NCBI RefSeq assembly: GCF_001429545.1
Contig: NZ_LMSP01000004.1
Span: 120,955 to 184,954 of the forward strand
Length of the DNA: 64,000 bases
Origin: Paenibacillus sp. Soil787
GTDB lineage: Bacteria; Bacillota; Bacilli; Paenibacillales; NBRC-103111
Reading direction: 5' to 3'
The notes beneath the pieces are model-generated. The model was not told the DNA's origin and did not search any database. It saw only the letters and a program-made list of their open reading frames with translations. The first letter of the stretch is position 1. Each line of letters starts with the position of its first letter. This document shows positions 16,791-26,378 of the stretch, piece after piece. Position numbers and translations under genes: made by a program.

Positions 16791-18488
16791 TCAATATTTT
16801 GGATGCTTTCCTGTAAAATAACGCTTCACAACGGAATACGCCAGCTTCGGCCGGCGGTACCGGTCAACAATTCCTTTGCTGTTCTGTGTTCCGGCGCGGG
16901 TCAGCAGCCATCCCGTCCCTTCCGTTACTCTGCAGTCGCAAAATTGCCAGACCAGCATGCCGGACAAGAATGGGGCGGACGTATAAGCCGCCAAATTGCG
17001 CTCCATGATATCGGCCTGGCGCTCCTCCGTTCCTTTAACCCGGCTCGGGTCGCGATATCCGTAATAGCCGTCGGCCCCGAATTCGCTCATGATCATCGGC
17101 TTCCCCAGTCCGCCTGCCTGATCCGCCCAAAGTCTCGCCTGCTTGACCAGCTCTTGCGGATCTTCGTCTTCGTACCAGAGCGGATACAGGTTGAACGAGA
17201 CGATATCCGCAAGATCGAAGCAGAGCTCGCGGTCGCGGTGATGCGAAGCAAAGCTTAGCAGTCGGGACGTATCCATCGCACGAATTTGTTCGAGCTGAGT
17301 CCTGTACATCTCCCGGCCTTCCGGCGTATCGCTTGCGCATTCGTTCAATATCGCCCAGATGATGATGCTCGGATGGTTGAAATGGCTTTCCAGCATCTCC
17401 CGGTTGCAATCCTCGCACTGCTTTGCGAACAAGGGGTGCTTCATTTGCTCCAGACTTAGGCCACGCGCATGATTTTCCTCCCAGACGAGCAGGCCGCGTT
17501 CATCGCACAAATCCAGAAAACGCTCGTCATTCGGATAGTGGCTGGTCCGTACGGCATTTGCACCCATATCATGCATCAATTCGATATCGTGCACCATGAG
17601 CGAGTAAGGTATGGCGGCTCCTGCCAAAGCATGATCCTCGTGCCGGTTGAAGCCCTTTAAAACAACGTCCTCACCGTTTACCTGAATACGTCCATTCAAC
17701 GTTGTCACCGTGCGAAAGCCGACCCGCTCGATCAAATCGTCCACGGGAGCTTCCTGTCCTTCTGCATACAGTTGCACCTTCAATAGATACAGCTCCGGAT
17801 TGTTCGCCGACCACTGGACAACGCCGGGGAACGGTTCCGTAATCGAAAGCTCGGCGATCTCGCCCGGTAATACGTCCACCTGGCCTGCGGCAATGTCCCG
17901 ACCTGCCAGATTGATCTGCAAACGCGCTAGCCGCACACGTTTACCGATATTCCGCACATAGAAGCGAATCGTCCCCTGCCAGCCTTCAGCCGAACGGACT
18001 GGCGTAAACGCAATTCGTTCGATAAACATCTCGTGCAGCAGCTCAATCGCTACGGGTCGGATCAATCCCCCATATGTATAATAATCGTTCGGGACATGAA
18101 GTGCGGACGAGTCCCCGAACGAATTGTCCGCTATAACCGCAACCTCATGCGTGCCCGGTTCGACATCCGGAACGATGACGGCAAACGGCGTGTATGCATT
18201 ATAATGATGTCCTGCCGGCTTTCCGTCAAAGTAAACGTCAGCTGTATGGCTCACGCCTTTAAAAACAAGCCGGATTGCGCCTTTCCGCGATATTTCTACC
18301 GTTCGCCGGTAGACGCCTTTCCCCCGATAGGTCGTAAACTGCGGATGCATCTCCCAGCACCCGGGCACTGGCATCCGGTACCTGTACACGGAAGGCAACC
18401 CCACAGTCCCGTCAATCGGTTGAAAATCCCAGTCGCCTTCCAGTTCTTGCACATCGCGTATTTCATTCGTTCGAAAAAGCCGCAGCAT
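16791..18488 (-). CDS. uidA: GH2 beta-glucuronidase
   Basis: A cytoplasmic protein of about 565 residues. The sugar-binding jelly roll (about 10-150) and Ig-like domain (about 150-250) are followed by the catalytic barrel, with acid/base Glu in WAILNECAS and nucleophile Glu in MSEFGADG. The C-terminal NSKGIVDRYRRPK contains the N-x-K-G motif that binds the uronate carboxylate in bacterial beta-glucuronidases, which favours this over beta-galactosidase. The frame is open to 18560, but the ATG at 18488 has GGAGGG six bases upstream. It would release glucuronate from glucuronoxylan fragments, which fits the xylan theme. It is the last gene of a run downstream of the two-component system. Confidence 0.88.
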   Translation of the reverse strand: MLRLFRTNEIRDVQELEGDWDFQPIDGTVGLPSVYRYRMPVPGCWEMHPQFTTYRGKGVYRRTVEISRKGAIRLVFKGVSHTADVYFDGKPAGHHYNAYTPFAVIVPDVEPGTHEVAVIADNSFGDSSALHVPNDYYTYGGLIRPVAIELLHEMFIERIAFTPVRSAEGWQGTIRFYVRNIGKRVRLARLQINLAGRDIAAGQVDVLPGEIAELSITEPFPGVVQWSANNPELYLLKVQLYAEGQEAPVDDLIERVGFRTVTTLNGRIQVNGEDVVLKGFNRHEDHALAGAAIPYSLMVHDIELMHDMGANAVRTSHYPNDERFLDLCDERGLLVWEENHARGLSLEQMKHPLFAKQCEDCNREMLESHFNHPSIIIWAILNECASDTPEGREMYRTQLEQIRAMDTSRLLSFASHHRDRELCFDLADIVSFNLYPLWYEDEDPQELVKQARLWADQAGGLGKPMIMSEFGADGYYGYRDPSRVKGTEERQADIMERNLAAYTSAPFLSGMLVWQFCDCRVTEGTGWLLTRAGTQNSKGIVDRYRRPKLAYSVVKRYFTGKHPKY

Positions 18489-18627
18489 AGTTTCCCTCCA
18501 ACTGTACTGACTCAGTCTTGCCCCAATTGCGCCGGCATGAGATAAGGGGCCGCCCTTCATGGCGGTCCCCTCTCAATCGGATCGTTTTTTTGATTTCTTG
18601 ATTTTATAAGCAGCCAATGTCTCTTTG

Positions 18628-18792
18628 TCAGTTTGGGAGTATTCCTTCGATTTGTTCCGGGAAGACGGTGGTGTAATAGTTGCCCGTTGGGTCCTTCACG
18701 CCGTCACCATAGCTCGGTCCCATTCGGTACATATCTATACCGATAGTTTTCACAAAGTTTTTGCGGTCATTGACCTTCATCTTCGGTTCCAT
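18628..18792 (-). pseudogene. 54-codon stub of a sugar-binding protein
   Basis: This short frame has its own GGGGGAGG site and reads ...TIGIDMYRMGPSYGDGVKDPTGNYYTT... . It aligns with the middle of the solute-binding protein at 22624-24333 (TGIGNYGGFSARWGDGV.DPTGN.YTT), so it is a fragment of an LplA-type binding protein lacking the signal peptide and both lobes. A hairpin (18546-18570, 9-bp stem with one bulged A) follows. It lies directly downstream of the intact two-component system, where a binding protein might be expected. Translation into a small protein is possible but would not bind sugar in the usual way. Confidence 0.65.
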
Positions 18793-18881
18793 CCCGATTC
18801 CTCCCCCTTCTCCCTTGATCTTATTTTAACGCACCCGGACTGACGCCATAACCCGAGAAATTCATCTATAAATCATGTGAA

Positions 18882-18895
18882 AATAAGCGTTTTCA
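18882..18895. promoter_or_regulatory. cre-like site downstream of the response regulator
   Basis: On the minus strand TGAAAACGCTTATT fits the relaxed cre consensus TGWAARCGYTWNCW with one mismatch. It would lie in the promoter or leader of the binding-protein stub and the beta-glucuronidase gene. Weak on its own, but other cre sites in the locus support it. Confidence 0.35.
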
Positions 18896-18973
18896 AAGCA
18901 TTCAAAAAAAGAAGGAAGCCTAGTTATTCCGGTCCTTGTAACCGCTTCTCGGGCCCAACATGGCTGCACGGTT

Positions 18974-20545
18974 TCACCCCGAAGTGGTTTTGGTCGGCTT
19001 CATCTTATAGCGGGACGGTGATTCGCCTAGATACTTTTTGAATTTCAAATGGAAATAATCGGCGTTGGCATACCCGACACGCGCAGCTACCTGGTGCACC
19101 TTGAGCCCGTCGGCCAGCAAGTGCTTGGCGTTCCGGATTCGGACTTTGTCCAAGTAGTTGTGAAAGGTGTCGCCCGTGAAGCTTTTGAACATTTTCCCCA
19201 AATACCCGCTATTGTAATTGAATAGCTCGGCGAGTGTCTCAAGCTTTAAGCTCTCGGCGTAATGACGCTCCACGAAGTCGAGAATTTGCTTGACGGCAGA
19301 CTCGCTGCTGAACGTGCTTATGCGTTCCGTCAGTCCGAGCAACCTGACTTCAAGCATCTTACGCAACGACCGAAGATCAGGCTGCTCATAGATTTCCGCG
19401 ATTACCGAAAGGGCATCCTGTACGGCGGTGAAGGCGGTATCGCTTGTCTTCGACAGCTTGGTCAGCGCGAGCGATATCCATTGCGAGACGGCGGTTTTCA
19501 TCGCTTGCTCCGCGCCGTCGTACGCGGCGATCGACTGCCCCCCTTCATCCAGAATACGCCGAACGGCGTCCTTGCTGCCGATATCGAGCGCATAAAATAG
19601 CTTATCCGCCAAAGCGTTTATATCGGGTCCGGTCGGCTCACCGTCTCTTGCGCCGTTCGCGGCAAAGTTGAGAGGCGGACGCTTAAGGATGACCGTCCGT
19701 TCTCCGCGGAACAGGAACTCTTCCTTCAGCAGCCGGACAGCCTGTGAATAGGATAGACTGATATCTGCGAGCTGATGCACCGGGTCTCCCGCTGCTGCGG
19801 AGAAGCCGCCATTCAGTCCCAGAAGCGATTCTTCCAAATCCAGATACATCGAAATAGCCTGTAGCTCAATCAGCGCCCTCTCATTCAGCAAAATGCCGAC
19901 AAAGGGTTCTACGTCGAATACGATGCCTGTACCCGACGACTCAAAACGCTCTGCCAGCTTTCTCCTGACTTCCGCCCGACCGTTTGCATGACTGCCAAGC
20001 GGCGGATGCATCTTCAGGAGCATTACCCGATACGAACGCCAATCGAGCTCCGGTTCCTTCGGCGGTTCCATCGCCGTATGGTGACCCTCTTCATACATGA
20101 GCAGCGATACGATCTGATCCGCGAGCTGCTGCGCCGATGTCTGTTCCGTTTTTTGCAGCGATCCGGAGGCCTCTCTCAGCACTCCGCAGATCCTGTCAAG
20201 CTCTGCTTCGAATTCATCCGTATCTACTGGCTTGAGCAAATAGGCGTTCACTCCCCATGAAATCGCTCGCTTGGCGTACGAGAAATCGGCGTGGCCGCTT
20301 AAAATGATAAATTGGCATTCCTTATCGTTCTTGCGAATTTCTTCGATAACCTGCAGCCCGTCCATCCCTGGCATGCGGACATCCATGACCATAAGGTCGG
20401 GCTTCAGCTCCTGGTGCCGAAGCAGCGCCTCCCGGCCGTTACCCGCTTCCCCGATCACCTCGAAGCCGTGCCGCCGCCAGTCCACAATCGCCTTCAAGCC
20501 TTGGCGTATCGCATTTTCATCGTCTACGAGAACAACTTTATACAT
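18974..20545 (-). CDS. YesN-type response regulator with AraC DNA-binding domain
   Basis: A protein of about 523 residues. The N-terminal receiver has phosphoacceptor Asp55 (MVMDVRMPG), Thr/Ser-switch ILSG and Lys105 (LLKPVD). A variable middle region follows, and the C-terminus has two AraC-type helix-turn-helix motifs (SGYLGKMFKS and VARVGYANADYFHLKFKKY). The ATG at 20545 is chosen (GGAGG eight bases upstream), which overlaps the kinase stop by eight bases and implies translational coupling. It should activate transport and glycosidase genes when the partner kinase senses extracellular oligosaccharides. A badly decayed second copy lies at 26379-27092. Confidence 0.93.
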   Translation of the reverse strand: MYKVVLVDDENAIRQGLKAIVDWRRHGFEVIGEAGNGREALLRHQELKPDLMVMDVRMPGMDGLQVIEEIRKNDKECQFIILSGHADFSYAKRAISWGVNAYLLKPVDTDEFEAELDRICGVLREASGSLQKTEQTSAQQLADQIVSLLMYEEGHHTAMEPPKEPELDWRSYRVMLLKMHPPLGSHANGRAEVRRKLAERFESSGTGIVFDVEPFVGILLNERALIELQAISMYLDLEESLLGLNGGFSAAAGDPVHQLADISLSYSQAVRLLKEEFLFRGERTVILKRPPLNFAANGARDGEPTGPDINALADKLFYALDIGSKDAVRRILDEGGQSIAAYDGAEQAMKTAVSQWISLALTKLSKTSDTAFTAVQDALSVIAEIYEQPDLRSLRKMLEVRLLGLTERISTFSSESAVKQILDFVERHYAESLKLETLAELFNYNSGYLGKMFKSFTGDTFHNYLDKVRIRNAKHLLADGLKVHQVAARVGYANADYFHLKFKKYLGESPSRYKMKPTKTTSG

Positions 20546-22325
20546 GCGAATCTCCTCCAATCGGTATCATGAAACGAATTTCCGTCCCTTTATTTTCTCG
20601 GCTTACGATGCGGAGTCCGGATTGCTCTCCATAGGTAAGGATAAGCCGCTGATGCACGTTGCGCAGGCCAATGCGATGGTTCTTCCCGTCTTCGGGGTCG
20701 TCCAGCGAACGGATCAGCGCATCCAGTCTTGCTTCCGGAATTCCGGCGCCATCGTCGGCAACAGTCACATACATGGCCTCATCCTGAAGCTCCGTCCGAA
20801 TCCATACGAAGCCCGCCTCTTCTTTATTCTCAATCCCGTGGATCACGGCGTTCTCCACCAAGGGCTGCACGATGAGCGGAAGAATCTGGATTTCGCTTGA
20901 TGCCGAGTCGAGCTCAAGCTCGTAGGAAAGCCGGTCCTCATAGCGGAATTGTTGAATGGCCAAATAACATCGGACCATGTCCAGTTCTTCGCCGAGTGCA
21001 ATCGTGCCGCCTCCGATCTCGAGGCTCTTGCGCATCAGTTTCCCAAGCACCCTGACGATGTCGGCGATATCCGCACTCCCCCGCAAATGAATCTTCATCC
21101 GTAGCGACTCAAGGGCGTTGAACAAGAAATGGGGATTGATCTGGCTGGCCATCATTTTCAGTTTGATTTCTTTCTGTTTGATCTCCAGCTGTGCTTTTTG
21201 CCGATTCGATTCGGTCACTTCCTCCATCAACTCGCGGATATTGCCGACCATATTATTGAATTGCCGTGACAACTGGCCGATTTCGTCGTCACCATCAATC
21301 ACGGAGCTGGCATGCAAATCGCCTAAAGCCACTTTATTGATTTGCTTGCTCAAGCGAAGGATGCGCTTTGACAACAGGGAGGAAAAAATATAGATGAACA
21401 CCAAGGCGATTAACAGGCTCATGATGATAATGGAGAGTGCGAACATGCTGATCCGGTTCGCTCCCTTAATGATGCCTTGCACCGAAAACACGGATATGAT
21501 TTTCAAGCCGTTACTGCTCACGTCCGGAATGAGGGACTCTATAATGAGCTTTGACGTTTCCCCGTTGTACTCGATTTGGTACGTGCCGCTCGGTTTATCC
21601 AGCATTTCCTGGGTGATGTGAAAGTCGCGAATATGCTTGCCCACGAGGCCCGTGTTTTTGGCCGCATCGATATATCCGTTCCCGTCGATGACCATCGTAT
21701 CGAACTGCTCCTGCCTCAGAATTTCGTTCAGCTCCGTTTGGCTGATATCGATGACGAGCACGCCAGTCGTTCGGTAATTTGGAAAATAGACGCGGCGCAC
21801 CAGGCTCAGATAAGCATTATTGCCTTTCGTTTCGTCTCCGATGTAATACCAGCCGATTTTATCCGAGTTCTTTATAGTCGCCTTGTACCATTCCGAATTC
21901 GCAATCGATGGCTCTGGCTGTAAATAGTCCCAGTTATTCAGCAGGGTCGGATTATCCACGTACAACCGGATGTTGGCGATTTCTTTATAAAGCCGCACGT
22001 ATAGCTCGAACTCTTGATATTCTCTATAGGCCTCTACAACAGAATAGTTCGATTCGTAACGCTTATTGACGAGAGCTTCCAATCGCGGGTCCGTCGCCAA
22101 CTTGTTAGAAATCTCGATCGACCGCTTCAATATTTCGCCGATTCGCGTCTTCACCTTCTCCACGTCGTTCGACGTTTGCTGGACCGCATCGTTAAGTGCC
22201 GTCTGGCGGAGCGATTGGGTCAGCAAAGCGCCCACGATCCCGACCGGAATAAAGACGACAAGGATGAATGAAATAATCAACTTCTTTTTCATGTGAATGT
22301 TGTTCGTTTTGTCTATCCATTTCAT
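20538..22325 (-). CDS. YesM-type sensor histidine kinase
   Basis: A membrane kinase of 595 residues. It has a membrane segment near the N-terminus, an extracellular Cache-like sensor of about 250 residues, a second membrane helix (ISMFALSIIIMSLLI) and a HAMP domain. The His_kinase block has phosphoacceptor His in QINPHFLFN, and the ATPase has the N box PLVENAVIHG and DDGAGI. The ATG at 22325 follows a GGGGTGAGG site. It forms an operon with the response regulator and probably senses xylo- or cello-oligosaccharides, possibly through the solute-binding protein encoded upstream. A cre site lies just before it. Confidence 0.93.
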   Translation of the reverse strand: MKWIDKTNNIHMKKKLIISFILVVFIPVGIVGALLTQSLRQTALNDAVQQTSNDVEKVKTRIGEILKRSIEISNKLATDPRLEALVNKRYESNYSVVEAYREYQEFELYVRLYKEIANIRLYVDNPTLLNNWDYLQPEPSIANSEWYKATIKNSDKIGWYYIGDETKGNNAYLSLVRRVYFPNYRTTGVLVIDISQTELNEILRQEQFDTMVIDGNGYIDAAKNTGLVGKHIRDFHITQEMLDKPSGTYQIEYNGETSKLIIESLIPDVSSNGLKIISVFSVQGIIKGANRISMFALSIIIMSLLIALVFIYIFSSLLSKRILRLSKQINKVALGDLHASSVIDGDDEIGQLSRQFNNMVGNIRELMEEVTESNRQKAQLEIKQKEIKLKMMASQINPHFLFNALESLRMKIHLRGSADIADIVRVLGKLMRKSLEIGGGTIALGEELDMVRCYLAIQQFRYEDRLSYELELDSASSEIQILPLIVQPLVENAVIHGIENKEEAGFVWIRTELQDEAMYVTVADDGAGIPEARLDALIRSLDDPEDGKNHRIGLRNVHQRLILTYGEQSGLRIVSRENKGTEIRFMIPIGGDSHV

Positions 22326-22341
22326 AAGCACCTCACCCCTT

Positions 22342-22355
22342 TGACAGCGTTTTCA
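22342..22355. promoter_or_regulatory. Perfect cre site before the sensor kinase
   Basis: On the minus strand TGAAAACGCTGTCA matches TGWAANCGNTNWCA at every position. It is 17 bases upstream of the kinase start, so CcpA would repress the whole two-component operon. The equivalent position in the decayed copy (near 27113-27126) carries a substituted version. Confidence 0.65.
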
Positions 22356-22530
22356 TTAATGTAAAACATATTTGTTTCATGCTTCTGCTGCGGGGCAATA
22401 TTATTATTATAAAAAAACTTTCGAAAGTATCCTACCCAGCGAACTCATCGTAATTTCATGTCAAAATTAGATATTTATATTCTAACACAAAAAAGATCGG
22501 CGTTGCATTATGACCCGCCTACCTGCAGCA

Positions 22531-22578
22531 TAAAAATACCCTCAATCTCGCCAAGCGGCAAGATCGAGGGCATTTTTT
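22531..22578 (-). terminator. Bidirectional terminator after the solute-binding protein gene
   Basis: Arms CCCTCaATCTcGCC and GGCaAGATcGAGGG pair with few mismatches. T-runs flank both sides (TTTTTA on the minus strand, CATTTTTT on the plus strand). It separates the binding-protein gene from the two-component operon. Confidence 0.85.
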
Positions 22579-22623
22579 CGCCTTTTCTGAAACTTATCGA
22601 CAAAGTCGATTGATTATCTTCAT

Positions 22624-24333
22624 TTACTCGTTCCACAGCTTGACGCGGTCCTGAACCAGCTTCGTGTACATCTCGCCGAGCTTTTTCGCGCCTGCCTTAT
22701 CCAAATCGTTCATAAAGTTTTGCCATACCGTATCGAATTGATCCGGCTTCGCCAATATTGCTTCTGGGACGCGCTTCTTCATGATATCTTCGCATTTCTG
22801 GAAGATGACGTCGGTATCGGATCCCGTCGGAATTGGGATATTCCAGGCTGCTCCCCAAGGCTTGACCGGGAACTCTTCCTTCTTCGGGAACAGGTCTTTC
22901 CACGTCTTCGCATTGTAATGCGAAAGCACATCCTTTGCTGCATCGGGGTAATTCTGGATGATCTGATCGACATTATTCGTCGTATACATGTTGCCGGTCG
23001 GATCGGTCACGCCGTCGCCCCATCTCGCGGAAAAGCCCCCGTAGTTCCCTATGCCGGTCGCTTTTTGCCAGTTTGCCGTGTCCTTCGTTCTGCGTTCGAG
23101 CTGATCGGGCGGAATGACGCGCTTGCCGTTCTCCACCTTGTAATCTACGCCCTCTACGCCCCAATTGTTCAGCACTTGCGCCTCGTCGGAAGCGAGCCAA
23201 TCCAGAAACTTGATTGTGCGGACCGGATCCTTGTTGCTCTTAGTAATGGCGGTGCCCCATCCCGCCATATACCCTCTATCCTGGAAAGAATGGTCTTTAA
23301 TGCTCTCGTTCATCGTAACCGGATAAAAGCCGTACGTACGATCGGACTTGCCGTCTTTATTCAGTGCTCCCACTCCGCCACCGATATCCCACGCCGCGTC
23401 AATCAAGCCGAGTACGCGGCCGGAGGCGATCTTCGCGTTGTACTGGTCGTATTTCTGCACGAAGCTTTCCGGATCCATCAGGCCGATATCGTTCATATGG
23501 TTCAGCCAGCGGAAATATTCCTTGTCTTCCGGACGCAGGTAATGCAGCGTCGCTTGGTACGTTTTCGGATCGATATAGAATTCGCCGTCGTCCTGAAGTC
23601 CCGTTGCATAGACAGCAGGATTCGTTACGGAAATCAGAATGCGCCAGTCGTCGGCATTGAGCGACAACCCGACCGTCGGTTTGCCGTCGATCGTCGGATG
23701 CTTGTCTTTATACATCTTGATCGCATTTTCATAATCCTGAAGCGTGCGGATTTTCGGATAACCTAGCTCCTTCACCACCGCATGCTGCAGGGCGAAGATG
23801 CCCCCCGCATCGAAATCCGTTTGATTCACGCCCCCCAGTGTCGGCAGCACATAGATGGCATGGTCATCATTGCTCCAACGCAAACGTTTCATATAAGGGC
23901 CGTATATTTTTTTCAGATTCGGCGCATATTTATCAATCAAATCCGTCAAGTCGATGAGCGCACCCGCATCCACGAGCTTGCCGGCATCGCCACTTGGCAG
24001 GATGAGATCGGGATATTGTCCGCTGGAAATCATGAGCGGAACTTTCTGATCCGTCGAGCTGAGGCTGAACTCCATCTTGAGGGAAACGCCCATTTTCTGC
24101 TGAATGATTTTGCCGACTTCGCTCTGCATGTCGTCCCAATTCGGATTATTGCCCGAAAACGCCGTTAGCGTGATCGGCTTATTGTCGGCAGCGCCTTTGC
24201 CAGCGTCGCCCGTTGCGGATTGGGCCGGCGCTTGTCCGGCATCGCTTGCCGGCGTCTTGCTGCAGCCGACGGCCGTGAATGTCATAACCCCCGCGAGCAC
24301 GAGGCCCGCAGCCATACGAAATGGCTTTTTCAT
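22624..24333 (-). CDS. Extracellular sugar-binding lipoprotein of an LplABC-type importer
   Basis: A 569-residue lipoprotein with a signal peptide ending in AVGC (lipobox). An Ala/Gly/Gln-rich linker is followed by the two-lobed binding domain of the large (LipO/LplA) cluster of family 1 binding proteins. It is the third gene of a permease-permease-binding protein operon, 82 bp after the LplC-type permease. The length is typical for the family, which usually binds oligosaccharides rather than monosaccharides. A strong terminator follows. Residues around ARWGDGVTDPTGN are mirrored in the stub at 18628-18792. The ligand is probably xylo- or cello-oligosaccharide, judged only from neighbouring enzymes. 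Confidence 0.92.
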   Translation of the reverse strand: MKKPFRMAAGLVLAGVMTFTAVGCSKTPASDAGQAPAQSATGDAGKGAADNKPITLTAFSGNNPNWDDMQSEVGKIIQQKMGVSLKMEFSLSSTDQKVPLMISSGQYPDLILPSGDAGKLVDAGALIDLTDLIDKYAPNLKKIYGPYMKRLRWSNDDHAIYVLPTLGGVNQTDFDAGGIFALQHAVVKELGYPKIRTLQDYENAIKMYKDKHPTIDGKPTVGLSLNADDWRILISVTNPAVYATGLQDDGEFYIDPKTYQATLHYLRPEDKEYFRWLNHMNDIGLMDPESFVQKYDQYNAKIASGRVLGLIDAAWDIGGGVGALNKDGKSDRTYGFYPVTMNESIKDHSFQDRGYMAGWGTAITKSNKDPVRTIKFLDWLASDEAQVLNNWGVEGVDYKVENGKRVIPPDQLERRTKDTANWQKATGIGNYGGFSARWGDGVTDPTGNMYTTNNVDQIIQNYPDAAKDVLSHYNAKTWKDLFPKKEEFPVKPWGAAWNIPIPTGSDTDVIFQKCEDIMKKRVPEAILAKPDQFDTVWQNFMNDLDKAGAKKLGEMYTKLVQDRVKLWNE

Positions 24334-24415
24334 GTGGATGATCCTCCCTTATCTTCTTGAGTGAATGATTGTATGAGATCAGGTCGCCCTGCCCTTACTG
24401 CGTGCTTTGTTCGGC

Positions 24416-25306
24416 CTAGCTCTTTACTGCCCCCAGCGTAATACCCTTCACGAAATACTTCTGCAGGAACGGATACACGATCAGAATCGGAGCAGTCACC
24501 ACGATCGTGATCGCCATCTTGATCGATTCCGGGGATACAGTCGCAATGCTGGCGACGGAGTTAATGTTATGGGCGTTGCTGACGTTCTGCGTGCTTAGCA
24601 AAATTTTCTGCAGCTCGAATTGCAGCGTCGTCAGGTTAGGCTTGTTGCTGTTGAACAAATACGTGTCGAACCAGGAATTCCAGTGGCCGACAGCGATGAA
24701 CAGCGCGATAGTGGCCAGAACCGGCTTGCACAGCGGGAATATAATTCTCGTAAAAATGACAAAGTCGTTGGCTCCGTCCAGCTTGGCAGACTCCTGCAAC
24801 GAATACGGCAGGCCGTCAATATAGGAGCGAATGACATAGACATTCCAGACGCTTAAAATAGCCGGGATGATGTAGATCCAGAATGTCCCGATCAGATGCA
24901 GATTCCGCATGAGCATGTACCCCGGGATCAACCCGCCGGAGAAATACATCGTCAGTACGAAAAAAATCGAGAACAGGCGTCTTGCCTGAAAATCCACCCG
25001 GCTGAGCACATAAGCGACCATCGCAGCGCTGAGCACGCCGACCGCCGTACCGAGCACCGTGCGGAGCACCGAATTTCGAAAGCCTGTGAGCAGCGACTGA
25101 TACTTGAAAATTGTCGCATAATTCGCCCACGTAAATTCGCGCGGCCAAACGTAGATGCCGCCCCGGACCGTATCGGTCGAATCGTTCAGCGAAATCGCCA
25201 GCACGTTCAGAAACGGATAAATCGTGATGATGGCGACAGCAGTCATCAGCACAGACAGAAACAATTGGAAGCCAAACTCAGAGCGGTCGCCCACTGCACC
25301 GGTCAT
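24416..25306 (-). CDS. Carbohydrate ABC transporter permease (LplC type)
   Basis: An inner-membrane permease of about 296 residues with six membrane segments. The EAA loop is LQESAKLDGANDFVIFTR and the C-terminus GITLGAVKS is typical. The frame extends to 25462, but the ATG at 25306 has AAAGGAGGGAGG upstream and lies 16 bp after the partner permease stop, so it is the true start. It pairs with the LplB-type permease at 25323-26285 and the binding protein at 22624-24333. No ATPase gene is nearby, so a shared MsmX-like ATPase is expected. Confidence 0.92.
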   Translation of the reverse strand: MTGAVGDRSEFGFQLFLSVLMTAVAIITIYPFLNVLAISLNDSTDTVRGGIYVWPREFTWANYATIFKYQSLLTGFRNSVLRTVLGTAVGVLSAAMVAYVLSRVDFQARRLFSIFFVLTMYFSGGLIPGYMLMRNLHLIGTFWIYIIPAILSVWNVYVIRSYIDGLPYSLQESAKLDGANDFVIFTRIIFPLCKPVLATIALFIAVGHWNSWFDTYLFNSNKPNLTTLQFELQKILLSTQNVSNAHNINSVASIATVSPESIKMAITIVVTAPILIVYPFLQKYFVKGITLGAVKS

Positions 25307-25322
25307 CTTCCTCCCTCCTTTC

Positions 25323-26285
25323 TCAAATGACGCTTTCCTTCGTAGCTTTGCGGTAGAGCGCGTTCGCCGTGAGCACCAGGGCGACGCTAACAACCGAATT
25401 GAACATGCCGACGGCGGTGCCGAAGGAATAGCGGCTGAGCCCGATCCCGTAATTAAGTGCATACAAATCGAGCACTTGCGAATAGTCCGCTACCAGTTGA
25501 TTGCCAAGCAAGAACTGCTTCTCGAAGCCGATGCTGATTAAACTTCCAATCGACAAGATCAGCAGCACCATGAACGTTGAGCGTATGCCGGGCAGTGTAA
25601 TGTGCCAAATACGGCGGAATCTTCCTGCTCCGTCGACGGTCGCCGCTTCGTAAAGCTCCTGGTCGATACCGGCAATGGCTGCTAAATAAATGATGGAGTT
25701 CCAGCCGGTTTCTTTCCACAGGTCGGAAGAGGTTATGATCCCCCAGAACAAATTGCCCTTGGCCATAAATTGTACAGGCTCCGAAATCAGATGGAGCTTC
25801 AACAGCAGCTCATTCACGATTCCCCCGTCGGTCGACAACATTTTCGTCACCATGCCGGCGACGACGACCCACGAAACGAAGTGCGGCAAGTAGGAGATCG
25901 TCTGCACGGACCGTTTGAACACCCGGCTCTTCACTTCATTGATCAACACCGCGAACAGGATCGGCACCGTAAAGCCCGCGATCAATCCCATGAGGCTCAT
26001 CGCCAGCGTGTTGCGCAGCACGAGATAAAACTTCTCGTCCGTAAACAGCTCCTGGAAATTGTGAAGCCCCACCCATTTCTGCTGCAGAATCGACTTGCCC
26101 GGCTTGTAATTCTGAAACGCCATGAGCCAGCCCCAGATCGGCATGTAGCTGAACACGAACACCCAGATGACGAACGGGATAGACATCATGTACAGATAAC
26201 GCTGCTGGAGGAATGTTTTCCAGAAGCCCCTCTTCCTGATCCGGCGGTCCGTCAGGAGGATTTCCCGGGATGTGAGCGATTCCAT
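25323..26285 (-). CDS. Carbohydrate ABC transporter permease (LplB type)
   Basis: The first gene of the second importer operon, about 320 residues with six membrane segments. The EAA loop is YEAATVDGAGRFRRIWHI. The ATG at 26285 has an AAAGGAGGG site, while the more distal in-frame starts have none. It lies between the decayed two-component copy (26379-27092) upstream and the LplC-type permease downstream. Transcription might start in the duplicated promoter segment of the decayed copy, because only 93 bp separate this gene from the relic. Confidence 0.92.
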   Translation of the reverse strand: MESLTSREILLTDRRIRKRGFWKTFLQQRYLYMMSIPFVIWVFVFSYMPIWGWLMAFQNYKPGKSILQQKWVGLHNFQELFTDEKFYLVLRNTLAMSLMGLIAGFTVPILFAVLINEVKSRVFKRSVQTISYLPHFVSWVVVAGMVTKMLSTDGGIVNELLLKLHLISEPVQFMAKGNLFWGIITSSDLWKETGWNSIIYLAAIAGIDQELYEAATVDGAGRFRRIWHITLPGIRSTFMVLLILSIGSLISIGFEKQFLLGNQLVADYSQVLDLYALNYGIGLSRYSFGTAVGMFNSVVSVALVLTANALYRKATKESVI

Positions 26286-26378
26286 ATCGTCCCTCCTTTT
26301 ATTTGATACCATCATGATACCGTTTTCTTTCGGAGGCCGATACCTGGTAAACTGATTGCAAAATCATATGCAAACTTG

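Noticed and set aside
16791..18488. GH2 beta-galactosidase as the main call
   Set aside because: The C-terminal N-x-K-G motif is the uronate-recognition signature of beta-glucuronidases.
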